Part shown: positions 1-8,418 of the stretch, piece after piece
Numbering within the stretch: the first letter of the stretch is position 1
Layout of the letters: every line of letters starts with the position of its first letter
Origin: Comamonas sp. lk
Lineage (GTDB): Bacteria > Pseudomonadota > Gammaproteobacteria > Burkholderiales > Burkholderiaceae_C
Assembly: GCF_900564145.1 (NCBI RefSeq)
Contig: NZ_UOOB01000001.1
Coordinates: 2,730,754 to 2,794,753 of the forward strand
Length of the DNA: 64,000 nt
Direction of reading: 5' to 3'
Position numbers and translations under genes: made by a program
The notes under the pieces: model-generated
The model's database searches: none
Told to the model about the DNA's origin: nothing
What the model saw: the letters and a program-made list of their open reading frames with translations, nothing else

Positions 1-72
1 GCATGACGTTGTCTTTTTAAGGCAGTAACTTCTGAGAGCATGCCGTTGCGGCTTGTCACTTTTGGGGCCGCC

Positions 73-1113
73 ATGCACACTAAAAGCAGTGTGTATGTGA
101 TGCGTCCCGGAGTCTCTGTGAATCCACCTACTGCCTGGCGACTGGCCTTAACAGGCATCGCCGCCCTGTCTGCAACTGCCGCTCAGGCCCAAACTGGATC
201 GTTGCAGATCTACGGCCGCATCAACGCTTCGATAGAGCGGGTCAAGATCGGCGATCAGTCAGCAGTCTTCGGTTTGCGCGACAACGACTCGCTGTTCGGC
301 TTACGCGGAGAAGAAGATCTGGGCGGAAATTTGCGCGCCGGCTTTGTGCTTGAAGGCGGCGTAGCCGTGGACACCGGCGCCATCAGCAGCAACGGTTTTT
401 TTGGGCGCAAGAGCGAAGTCAACCTCAGCGGGCGCTTTGGCATGCTTCGCCTGGGCACTGTGATTAGCGAGGCCTACTACGCCACCGCCGACAGAGTGAA
501 CCCGCACAATTACGACACGGGGGCATCGGCCGATGCCCTGTACGCCTATGTGTCCAATGGCAAGAACCATGTCTCCTGGCGCCTACCTCGCTGGCGGCAG
601 TTGAGCGTCGAGATCGGTGCCAGCCTGCCCGAAAAAACCGCCACCCCACCCAAGAACGCCTGGGACTTGGCCGCTCAATACGATGTAGGAGACTGGTCGC
701 TTGGCCTGGGCTATGACCAGTGGGGGCCTGCGCGCCAGGCCACGCTACGCGCCAACTACACCATCGGCGCCTGGACCTTTGGGGGCTACCATCAACACAG
801 CCGCAACTGGGATACCGTGCTCTATGCTGTGGACCCCACACGCGGCAGCCACCGCACCACCCGTGTCGCGGCCATGTACACCACCGGGGCCAACGAGCTG
901 CATGTCAATGTCGGCCACGCGAGCGCAGCCAACCGCCTCCGTGAGAGCCAGGCCCTGCAGTGGACCCTGGCCTATAACTACAACTTCAGCCAGCGCACCA
1001 AGGTCTATGCGCTCTACACCCGCATACATAACGGCGCACAGGCCAGCTACCGCTCGGGTGAGCCCGGTGTCAGTTTTCATTCCTTCGCCGTAGGCATACG
1101 TCAGTTCTTCTGA
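73..1113 (+). CDS. Gram-negative outer-membrane porin
   Basis: General diffusion porin of the Gram-negative porin (Porin_4/OmpC-like) family, expected to form a trimeric beta-barrel in the outer membrane. An Ala-rich signal peptide ends at an A-Q-A/Q-type cleavage site (TAAQAQTG), followed by the usual opening strand (LQIYGRINASIE) and alternating polar/aromatic strands; the protein ends in an aromatic residue (IRQFF), the C-terminal signal for the barrel assembly machinery. Length about 345 aa matches betaproteobacterial porins. Possible ATGs are at 40, 73 and 100; 73 is preferred because GGGG lies just upstream, but all give the same mature protein. Solute specificity cannot be read from the sequence. 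Confidence 0.85.
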   Translation: MHTKSSVYVMRPGVSVNPPTAWRLALTGIAALSATAAQAQTGSLQIYGRINASIERVKIGDQSAVFGLRDNDSLFGLRGEEDLGGNLRAGFVLEGGVAVDTGAISSNGFFGRKSEVNLSGRFGMLRLGTVISEAYYATADRVNPHNYDTGASADALYAYVSNGKNHVSWRLPRWRQLSVEIGASLPEKTATPPKNAWDLAAQYDVGDWSLGLGYDQWGPARQATLRANYTIGAWTFGGYHQHSRNWDTVLYAVDPTRGSHRTTRVAAMYTTGANELHVNVGHASAANRLRESQALQWTLAYNYNFSQRTKVYALYTRIHNGAQASYRSGEPGVSFHSFAVGIRQFF

Positions 1114-1216
1114 GCGAGCTGACTCAGTGGCGGCCCCTGATGAGGCGTCTCAATGAATCAGATCGGAACTTCTACAGAGTGGCCGAATACACTTGACCAC
1201 CACTCTACGATAGTAG

Positions 1217-1243
1217 GCAAGAAAAAGCCGCCCTCTGGCGGCT
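1217..1243 (-). terminator. Intrinsic terminator of the potE-decarboxylase operon
   Basis: AGCCGCC (1226-1232) pairs with GGCGGCT (1237-1243) around a 4-nt loop. On the minus strand the stem is followed by a T-run, as expected for transcripts leaving the decarboxylase gene that ends at 1262. Confidence 0.75.
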
Positions 1244-1261
1244 TGGAATTGGGTGGCCTGC

Positions 1262-3550
1262 TCAGTTCTTGAGTACTTCCACGACATAACGGCGCTGGCC
1301 TGCGGCATCTACTTCTACTTCCCGGCCATGGATATCCGATTCAAAACCGGGTATCTGCGCATCTTGCTCCTTGGCAATGCGCAGGTAGTTGAAGATGGCA
1401 TCAGCCTTTTCGTTGTAGCGCTCCCCGGGCATGATCAGCGGAATACCGGGGGGGTAGGGCACGAGCATCGTGGCGGCAATACGACCTTTGAGTTTCTTGA
1501 CCTCGACTTTCTCGACCTCGCCCTGAACCAAGCGGTTATAGGCTTCTGCGGGGATCATGGCCATATCGGGCTGCTCCACATACATTTCGCGCATAACCTT
1601 TGGCACGTTGTGATGGCGATTGAACTCGTGCAGTCGGTCGCATAGCTCGCGCAGGCCGGTGCTTGCATAGACCTGCGGGTGGCTTGCCACCAGGTCGGGT
1701 AGCACCAAGCTCAGGGGCGAATTGGCCGCATAGTGCTGCTTGAAGCTCATGAGCTCGGCCAATAGCGTGCCCCATTTGCCTTTGGTAATGCCCATGGAGA
1801 ACAGCACCAGCAGCGAGTAGAGGTTGGTTTTTTCCACCACGATACCGCGTGACCAGAGGAACTTGCTGACCACGCTGGCTGGAATGCCTTGCTCGCCCAT
1901 TTGCCCATCCATCTCCAGGCCCGGCATCGTCAGCGTGACCTTGATGGGGTCGATCATCACAAAGTTATCGCTCAAATGGTCAAAGCCATGCCATTTGCCA
2001 TCGGGGCGCAACTGCCAGTCTTTGGGCTGAGCAGGCGGGATATGGGTAGAGGTCTTTTGCAGATTCTTGGCTACGATCTCCGGCTGCCAGACCTTGAACC
2101 ACCAGTCCTTTTTGTCCAGATCGGATTCGATCTGGAGCATGGCGCGGCGAAATGCCAGGGATTCATCGTGCATCTCTTGTATCAGCGATACGCCGGCCTG
2201 ACCTTCCATCATCTTCGAGGCGATATCACAGGCAGCAATCACTGGGTAGAGAGGGCTGGTCGAAGTGTGCATCATGAAGGCTTCATTGAAGCGCCCCATG
2301 TCCAGCTTGCGTTTGCGGCTGTTGCGCACATGAACCATGGATGCCTGGGAGAAGGCCGCCAGCAGCTTGTGGGTTGAGTGGGTGGTGAAGACGATGGCGT
2401 CCTGCTCGCGCGGCTTGCCCTTGGCCATGCCGTAGTAATGCTCGTAGAAAGGGTGGAAGGCCGCATAGGCATACCAAGCTTCGTCGAAATGCAGGAAATC
2501 CACGGCGCTGCCTATCTTCTTGGCAATGCTCTCGGCGTTGTAGCAAAGCCCGTCATAAGTGGAATTGGTGACCACGGCAATGCGCAGCTTGGCACCATTT
2601 TTCATGGCTTCGGCAGCCAGCGGACTTTGTGCAATCTTGGCCTGCATGGCCTTGGGCGAGAACTGCTCCTCGCTGATGGGGCCGATGATGCCGTGAGCAT
2701 TGCGGCTAGGCGAAAAATACACCGGTATGGCGCCGGTCATGATCAGCGAATGCAGCAGAGACTTGTGGCAGTTGCGGTCGACAAAAACCACATCTCCACG
2801 GGCCACGGTGCCATGCCACACGATTTTATTGGCCGTCGAAGTGCCGTTGGTGACAAAGAAAGTGTGGTCAGAGCCAAAGTTCTTGGCCGCGTCGGTTTCG
2901 GCCTGCCGGATGGGGCCGGTGTGGTCCAGCAGCGAACCCAACTCAGGTACAGAAATCGACAAATCGCTGCGCAGCGTGTTTTCACCAAAATACTGGTGAA
3001 AGGCGCGCCCCACCGAGGACTTGGTAAAAGCCACGCCACCAGCATGACCAGGGGTATACCAGGAGTAATTGGATTTGGCCGTGTGCTTGATCAACGCCTT
3101 GAAGAAAGGCGGCAGCAAATGCTCCATGTACTCTTCGGCGGTACGTATGACCTGGCGTGCGATGAAGGCCTTGGTGTCCTCGAATAGATAGAAATAGCCA
3201 CGGGCATACTTCACCAGATTGGTAGGCACTTTTTCTACAGACCCGCGCTCACCGTAGAAAAACACCGGCAACTGAGGATGGCGTGCCAGGTTCTGTTCCA
3301 GCAGTTGCTGAATGCGCTCAAACTGCTCAGCAGCATCTCGCTCTGCATCAATGGAGATCAGCACGGCAGAGGCCGCCAAATAGGTACGTGTTGCCACCAG
3401 CGCGTCGTCCAGCGTGAGGTTCGCCATTACGCGCTGGTTGGAATTTTCCAGCTCCCCCGCCAGGGCGCGAATGATGGTTCCGCGCAGGCGGGGAGATTCA
3501 TACTCGCTGTCGATGATGACGACCGGGTAGTCCAACGCTTTGAAATACAT
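1262..3550 (-). CDS. PLP-dependent Orn/Lys/Arg decarboxylase (AdiA-like)
   Basis: Inducible-type group III basic amino acid decarboxylase, converting ornithine, lysine or arginine to the cognate amine with consumption of a proton. The 762-aa length fits AdiA/CadA/SpeF. Visible order: N-terminal receiver-like wing domain (about 1-125), PLP domain with YTPGHAGG, the HFDEAWY cofactor aspartate motif and the PLP lysine in THSTHKLL, then the C-terminal domain with PYPPGIP. Sequence texture resembles AdiA more than SpeF, yet the partner antiporter resembles PotE, so the substrate is ambiguous. It lies 49 bp downstream of potE on the same strand and ends at a terminator, so the two probably form one acid-stress/polyamine operon. 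Confidence 0.85.
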   Translation of the reverse strand: MYFKALDYPVVIIDSEYESPRLRGTIIRALAGELENSNQRVMANLTLDDALVATRTYLAASAVLISIDAERDAAEQFERIQQLLEQNLARHPQLPVFFYGERGSVEKVPTNLVKYARGYFYLFEDTKAFIARQVIRTAEEYMEHLLPPFFKALIKHTAKSNYSWYTPGHAGGVAFTKSSVGRAFHQYFGENTLRSDLSISVPELGSLLDHTGPIRQAETDAAKNFGSDHTFFVTNGTSTANKIVWHGTVARGDVVFVDRNCHKSLLHSLIMTGAIPVYFSPSRNAHGIIGPISEEQFSPKAMQAKIAQSPLAAEAMKNGAKLRIAVVTNSTYDGLCYNAESIAKKIGSAVDFLHFDEAWYAYAAFHPFYEHYYGMAKGKPREQDAIVFTTHSTHKLLAAFSQASMVHVRNSRKRKLDMGRFNEAFMMHTSTSPLYPVIAACDIASKMMEGQAGVSLIQEMHDESLAFRRAMLQIESDLDKKDWWFKVWQPEIVAKNLQKTSTHIPPAQPKDWQLRPDGKWHGFDHLSDNFVMIDPIKVTLTMPGLEMDGQMGEQGIPASVVSKFLWSRGIVVEKTNLYSLLVLFSMGITKGKWGTLLAELMSFKQHYAANSPLSLVLPDLVASHPQVYASTGLRELCDRLHEFNRHHNVPKVMREMYVEQPDMAMIPAEAYNRLVQGEVEKVEVKKLKGRIAATMLVPYPPGIPLIMPGERYNEKADAIFNYLRIAKEQDAQIPGFESDIHGREVEVDAAGQRRYVVEVLKN

Positions 3551-3599
3551 AGCCAGGCTCCGTTACAGGGGATTAAAGGTGGAAAGAGCTGAAATCGAT

Positions 3600-4937
3600 T
3601 CAAGCGAGCTTGCCAGCTGCGGCTGCACGTTCTTTGTCTAAACGCAGCATGCGGGTGCTGACAAAGCCGTAGAGCGTGAAGCCGAAGATGGTTGCCACGC
3701 CGCCAAGCAGTAAGGCTTCGGAGCCTGAGCTGTAGAGGGCCAGATAGCTGTATGCCGCAGCGACCCACGAGACAACATTGACAAACAAGGCTTTGCGAGG
3801 TGCTACACCGGCCACCTTCTGTATGGTCATCAAGGCAGCCATGGACAACACGTAAGGCACGAGATTGGTAACCACAGCCAAGTTCGTCAGAGTGTCGAAT
3901 TGCTTGGTGAGGTCGGGGCTGATGGTCAGCAGGGCTAGGCCGGTCTGAGCGGCCAGCAAAATCAGCATGGCAACGATAGGGGTGCCGGCTTTGTTGACCT
4001 TGGCAAAAACGGGCAGAAAGTAGCCTGTATCGGCCGAGCTTTTGAACACTTGGGCGATGGTGAACTGCCAGCCCAATAGTGAACCAATGCAGGCCAGCAC
4101 CATCAGACCCATGATGATTTGTCCGACCAGTGGCGTAAACATGTGGGCAAATACCAGACCAAACGGCGCTGTGGAGGCCGCGAGCTCAGGGTTGGAAACA
4201 ATGCCGGCCATGACGTTGGTCGAGGCGATGTAGATCACGGCGGCGCCAATCGTGCCGCCAAGCACAGCGATTGGTACGTTTTTCTCTGGGTTTTCAACGG
4301 CATCAGAGTTGGCGCAGGCCGACTCCATGCCTAGAAAAGCCCATAGCGTGATGGCCACCGAGGAGCTGGCCGCCTGGAAGTACGACAAGCCATGAGGATT
4401 CCAGGCTTCAGCATAGGTGCTTGGACTGAACCAGAACCAACCAAAGGTGGAGACGCCCACTACCGGCAAGATCACGCCCCAGACGGTGACACTGCCGATC
4501 TTGCCGGTGATGCCAGCGCCGCCGAAGTTAGCGAATGTCGTGATCCACAGCAGAGCGATCGTCGTCAAGCCAACACCCATGGGGCTGAGTTTCATGCCGA
4601 AAAGCTCAGTCATGTAGCCAACGGCCGTGATGCCGATGGCGACATTCGCTATCAACAGTGACGCTCCGTAGGTGTAATTCACAAGGTAGTTGCCGGAGCG
4701 GCCAAACGCATATTCAGCGTAGCCGCCCATGCCACCAGATTTGCGGCTCAGCATGCCGCACTGGGCAAAACAATAGGCCAAAGCTAAGGAGCCGGTGGCA
4801 GTCACCAGCCAGGACAAAATGGAGATCGCCCCGACTTCTGCCAACTTGGTGGGTAGCAGCACAATGCCCGACCCCAGCATATTGACTACGGTGAGCATGG
4901 TGAGCTGCACCACCGTCATTTTTTTGCCTTGTGTCAT
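3600..4937 (-). CDS. potE: PotE-type putrescine/ornithine antiporter
   Basis: Inner-membrane APC-superfamily exchanger that exports putrescine (or another diamine) in return for the amino acid, working with the adjacent decarboxylase. It follows E. coli PotE closely from memory: VNMLGSGIVLLPTKLAEVG near the N-terminus, SRKSGGMGGYAEYAFG, WAFLGMESAC, GSLLGWQFTIAQVFKSS. About 12 hydrophobic segments and 445 aa fit the family. The start at 4937 (MTQGKKMTVVQ) is chosen because an AGAGGGG ribosome site sits just upstream; an in-frame extension to a TTG at 5051 adds a basic, non-membrane stretch absent from the family. Confidence 0.9.
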   Translation of the reverse strand: MTQGKKMTVVQLTMLTVVNMLGSGIVLLPTKLAEVGAISILSWLVTATGSLALAYCFAQCGMLSRKSGGMGGYAEYAFGRSGNYLVNYTYGASLLIANVAIGITAVGYMTELFGMKLSPMGVGLTTIALLWITTFANFGGAGITGKIGSVTVWGVILPVVGVSTFGWFWFSPSTYAEAWNPHGLSYFQAASSSVAITLWAFLGMESACANSDAVENPEKNVPIAVLGGTIGAAVIYIASTNVMAGIVSNPELAASTAPFGLVFAHMFTPLVGQIIMGLMVLACIGSLLGWQFTIAQVFKSSADTGYFLPVFAKVNKAGTPIVAMLILLAAQTGLALLTISPDLTKQFDTLTNLAVVTNLVPYVLSMAALMTIQKVAGVAPRKALFVNVVSWVAAAYSYLALYSSGSEALLLGGVATIFGFTLYGFVSTRMLRLDKERAAAAGKLA

Positions 4938-5282
4938 TTTTCCCCTCTTGGATCTCAGTTGAAAAACCGGGTGGGTTTCAGATAAAGCGAAGCTGGGTGG
5001 CGATCTGTGGATCGTGCCTAAGTATCTGCGTCTTTTCAGGCGTGACGGCAAAGACGCTCAAAGATAAGAAGCCTTATTGATGCCTGTTTTGCTTGAAATC
5101 AAAAGGTTTTCACAAAAATTTTGATTTCAATAGTGTTGAATGCACTGAAATCAATCTATCAATATATATATTTTTTTCAAGAGTTGACATTTTCTGAACG
5201 GCGTTTTTTGACTCATGCGACGTCGCCCCGAATTGAGTAGCACTCAAGCTTGGAGTCCAAGTCCCACAGCAGGAGATTGGAC
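4938..5282. promoter_or_regulatory. AT-rich upstream region of potE operon
   Basis: This 345-bp gap holds the promoter side of the leftward potE-decarboxylase operon. The part from about 5080 to 5215 is strikingly AT-rich, with runs of A/T and alternating TA, unlike the GC-rich neighbours. The half next to potE (4938-5051) is open in the potE frame and would be untranslated leader if 4937 is the start. I could not place a convincing -35/-10 pair or a leader peptide comparable to enterobacterial SpeFL. Confidence 0.4.
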
Positions 5283-5548
5283 ATGTTCACCGAAGAGCAG
5301 ATCAATGAATTCCTGAGAGAGGCCGAAGCCGGTTTGGCTGCGACCGAGCTGTGCCGAAGGGCAGCTGTGAGCTTCGAGGCAAGGTCGTGGCCCAGTCTCA
5401 TCGCCGCCGGTAAAGAATTCTGTGGCCTTGCCATGCTGGCCTAGGCTCATGCCCGGGTTGTCATTGAAGGTGGCGACGGGAATACAGCGATGAAAGGCTC
5501 ACGCGCTCATTGGGTGGCTTAACGCCTGAAGCCTACGCAAGGACCTAG
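5283..5548 (+). pseudogene. Decayed IS3-family transposase remnant
   Basis: The start (from 5283) encodes FTEEQINEFLREAEAG followed by ELCRR, the helix-turn-helix opening typical of IS3-family OrfA. The end (5471-5548, one open frame to a TAG) encodes WRREYSDER and SLGGLTPEAYA, the hallmark C-terminus of the IS3 OrfB integrase. Everything between, including the DDE core, is missing, and at least one frameshift lies near 5465. It is therefore an internally deleted, inactive relic. It sits between potE and speG, whose products act in the same pathway, so an insertion probably separated genes that were once closer. No clear terminal inverted repeats were found. Confidence 0.75.
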
Positions 5549-5662
5549 AAGCAGAAAGCAGTTAAATTTAAAGCGCAGTGCTACTGAAAACGGAGTGACC
5601 TCGGATCATTAGTAATACGTGCGCCCCAAGTAGCCTCTTCAAATATTTGAATGAAAGAATTT

Positions 5663-6172
5663 ATGACGACATCCATTCAACTAAGACCGTTGGAGCGCGA
5701 AGATTTGCGTTTTGTGCATCATTTGGATAACAACGCCAGCATCATGCGGTACTGGTTTGAAGAGCCTTACGCGACCTTCGATGAGCTGACCAGCCTGTAT
5801 GAATCTCACGTTCATGATCAAACTGAACGTCGCTTTGTGGTTGAGCACGAAGGGGCGCGAGGGGGGTTGGTAGAGTTGGTGGAAATCAACCTGATACATC
5901 GCCGTGCGGAATTCCAAATCATTGTTGCTCCTGATCAACAGGGCAAGGGGATTGCAACCCGTGCTACCCGCTTGGCACTTGACTATGGCTTTAAGGTTCT
6001 AAATCTGCACAAGATTTTTTTACATGTGGACCAGGAGAACGCAAAGGCTATCCATATTTATACAAAAATTGGATTTCAACCGGAAGGTGAACTGGTCGAT
6101 GAGTTTTTTTCCAACGGCCAATATCGCAGCGTGCTGCGTATGTACATGCTGCAAAAGAGTTACCTGAAATAA
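5663..6172 (+). CDS. speG: Spermidine N1-acetyltransferase
   Basis: Cytosolic GNAT enzyme that acetylates spermidine/spermine with acetyl-CoA to relieve polyamine toxicity. It follows E. coli SpeG closely: [47 protein letters not shown], the acetyl-CoA loop [21 protein letters not shown] and NGQYRS. About 169 aa, slightly shorter at the C-terminus than the E. coli protein. ATG 5663 is preferred over ATG 5651 because a GAAAGAA ribosome site precedes it and the homologous protein begins near there. It sits next to the potE-decarboxylase operon, which makes polyamine homeostasis the likely theme of the locus. Confidence 0.92.
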   Translation: MTTSIQLRPLEREDLRFVHHLDNNASIMRYWFEEPYATFDELTSLYESHVHDQTERRFVVEHEGARGGLVELVEINLIHRRAEFQIIVAPDQQGKGIATRATRLALDYGFKVLNLHKIFLHVDQENAKAIHIYTKIGFQPEGELVDEFFSNGQYRSVLRMYMLQKSYLK

Positions 6173-6278
6173 GGGCTTGATTCATGCGAGCACTTGGACT
6201 TCTGATTGGATCTAATAGGTTTGGCGACCTAACCATGACGGTGATCCGCTCGCGAGTCAGTGGGCCAGGCCCCGCACG

Positions 6279-7199
6279 TCAGGAGGCTGTACGTTGCAGG
6301 TGGGGGTGTTGCACGAACAACTCGGCCGCCCAGTCAACAAAGGCCCGCACCTTGGCGCTGAGGTGACGGTTGGGCGGGTAGACCACGTAGACAGGCAGCA
6401 GGGGTTGGCCCCATTCGGGCAGCAGCTGTACCAGTTCGCCACGCTCCAGGTGCTCACGGGCCTGAAAAGTGGTGATCTGGCCCACGCCTTGGCCTGCGAC
6501 CAAGGCCGCCACATAGGCATTGGCTTCGTTCACGGCCAACTGTGCCGGGCTGCCGATCTCCAGCACCTCGCCGCTGCGGTGAAATTCCAGCGGATAGCGG
6601 CGCATGGACACGGGCGAAAAATAAATGATGTTACGGTGGCCTCGCTCCAGCTCCAGTGGATGCAGTGGCGTGCCGTGGTGCGCCAGGTAGCTTGGTGAGG
6701 CCACGGTGACGAATTCCAGATTGCCGATGCGCCGCGCCACCAAGGATTGGTCTGCCAGCTCGCCGCCGCGGATTACGCAATCCACGTTGTCGCCAATCAG
6801 GTCCACGGTGCGGTCGCTCACGCCCAGGTCCAGCTGGATGTCCGGGTAGCGCGCCTGAAACTCGGCCAGGTGCGGAATGATGAGCAGACGGGCCATGGAG
6901 GTGCCCACGTCCACGCGCAAGCGTCCGCGCGGTGTGGCACGCGCCTGGCTTAGGCTGGCTTCCATATCGTCGAAATCGGCCAGCAGGCGCACGACGCGGT
7001 CGTAGTAGGCCGCGCCGTCGGCCGTGACCGTGACCCGGCGGGTGGTGCGGTTGAGCAGCTTCACGCGCAGACGGGCCTCCAGGGCCTGGATGTGTTTGGT
7101 TACCGTGCCCTTGGGCAACTGCAGCGAATCGGCCGCGCGCGTGAACGTGCCGGCTTCGACCACCCGCGCAAACAGGCGCATGGCCTGGATTTGGTCCAT
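6279..7199 (-). CDS. LysR-family transcriptional regulator
   Basis: 306-aa LysR-type regulator: N-terminal winged helix-turn-helix (residues about 1-60, AMRLFARVVEAGTFTRAAD ... LPKGTVTKHIQALE) and a C-terminal periplasmic-binding-like effector domain (about 90-300). It is transcribed divergently from the hydrolase-like gene and RND efflux operon, with 177 bp between the starts. By analogy with MexT and other efflux-linked LysR proteins it probably binds this gap and controls the efflux operon in response to a small molecule; that is inference from position. It converges on speG. Confidence 0.9.
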   Translation of the reverse strand: MDQIQAMRLFARVVEAGTFTRAADSLQLPKGTVTKHIQALEARLRVKLLNRTTRRVTVTADGAAYYDRVVRLLADFDDMEASLSQARATPRGRLRVDVGTSMARLLIIPHLAEFQARYPDIQLDLGVSDRTVDLIGDNVDCVIRGGELADQSLVARRIGNLEFVTVASPSYLAHHGTPLHPLELERGHRNIIYFSPVSMRRYPLEFHRSGEVLEIGSPAQLAVNEANAYVAALVAGQGVGQITTFQAREHLERGELVQLLPEWGQPLLPVYVVYPPNRHLSAKVRAFVDWAAELFVQHPHLQRTAS

Positions 7200-7376
7200 G
7201 GACTCTCCCTTTTTCCTTCTCTGCCCCAGTCAGGGGCAGAAGAATTCTCACACGTAGTCCCTGCGCGATTGTTCGGTAATTGGAAACACAGCGGTGGCGA
7301 TTGCCCGGTTTATCGTTGCCAACTGTCCCGCTACATTTGCCATCATCCGGTTCTGTCCTGTCCGGTTCCCAACACC

Positions 7377-8207
7377 ATGTCCACTACACCTGCTGCCTCG
7401 TCGCTACCATCCATCCGCACCGACTCCACTATCCAAGTGGCCGGGCAGGAGGTGGCTGTACGTGTCTACGGCAAGAAACCGGCAGGCCAGGTACACCCCC
7501 TGGTCGTGCATTTCCACGGCGGCGCCTTTGTCTCGGGCGACCTGGACAACGGCTGCACCGTGGCCAGCTTGCTCGAGGCGGCTGGCGCCCGCGTGGTCTC
7601 CGTGGCCTATCCGCTGTCACCTTTTCCCCAGCCATTGGAAACCGGCTATGCCGTGCTGCAGTGGGCCTACAAGCAGCGCACGCGGCTGGCCGGTCACGGC
7701 GCTCTGGTCTACCTGGCGGGAGAGGAGGCCGGCGGTAACCTGGCCGCCGGCGTAGCCCTGATGGCACGCGACCAATCGCACCCGCCACTGGCCGGGCAGA
7801 TTTTGCTCTCGCCCATGCTCGACCCCTGCGTGGGCACGGCCTCGCTGCGAGCGGCAACGGGCACGGCCACGGCCTGCAAGTGGGCCGATGGCTGGTTCAA
7901 ATTCTTGGGCTGCACCCGCGACGCCGAACACCCTTATGCCGTGCCCGGTGCCGCCCAGCGCCTGGCGGGCCTGCCGCCCAGCCTGGTCATGGTGGGCAGC
8001 GAGGACCCCATGCACGACGAGGCCCTGGCCTATGCGGACCGGCTTGAAGCCGCTGGCCTGTCGGTAACCCGCCATGTATTCAACCAGGCGGAGCAATGGC
8101 CCGACGCGCTGCTGCAGCCCGGCGCGCCAGTCTGCCCTTGTGCGGACGAAGTGCAAACGCAGATTCGACACTTCTTCGAGGCCACACGATGTCGCCCACC
8201 CCCTTGA
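7377..8207 (+). CDS. Alpha/beta-hydrolase-fold protein, catalytic residues lost
   Basis: 276-aa protein of the hormone-sensitive-lipase/acetyl-esterase (alpha/beta hydrolase 3) type. The oxyanion motif HFHGGAF (residues about 45-51) and the fold's Asp (GSED, about 210) are visible. The nucleophile elbow, normally GDSAGG, reads GEEAGG (115-120), so the catalytic Ser is Glu. The strand that usually ends in the catalytic His reads FNQAEQWPDA with no His. It is therefore likely a non-hydrolytic relative, perhaps a ligand-binding protein. ATG 7377 starts a family-like N-terminus; an upstream extension has no protein character. It precedes the RND efflux genes by 211 bp in the same direction and is divergent from the LysR gene. 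Confidence 0.8.
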   Translation: MSTTPAASSLPSIRTDSTIQVAGQEVAVRVYGKKPAGQVHPLVVHFHGGAFVSGDLDNGCTVASLLEAAGARVVSVAYPLSPFPQPLETGYAVLQWAYKQRTRLAGHGALVYLAGEEAGGNLAAGVALMARDQSHPPLAGQILLSPMLDPCVGTASLRAATGTATACKWADGWFKFLGCTRDAEHPYAVPGAAQRLAGLPPSLVMVGSEDPMHDEALAYADRLEAAGLSVTRHVFNQAEQWPDALLQPGAPVCPCADEVQTQIRHFFEATRCRPPP

Positions 8208-8418
8208 AGGGCCGCAGGCCCTGAATCCCCTGTCTGCTGCAGGCGCTTGACCTCAAGCTTGCTTTAGGTTGAACACTGCCTACCTCTGACCGGCGCCTGC
8301 CGGCGCAGGCTCCTTTGCTGTTTGGTTTTTTCCGGTGTGATCGGCCGGAGGGCACCGCTTTGCCTGAATTTTCTGCATCCTGCCTCAAGGCAGGGCGTAC
8401 CACCTTTTAAGAATCGCC

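Noticed and set aside
4938..5051. N-terminal extension of the PotE protein, or a SpeFL-like leader peptide in its frame
   Set aside because: The open frame begins at TTG, runs into potE without a stop, and lacks a convincing ribosome site or similarity to the known leader; the ATG at 4937 has a good ribosome site.
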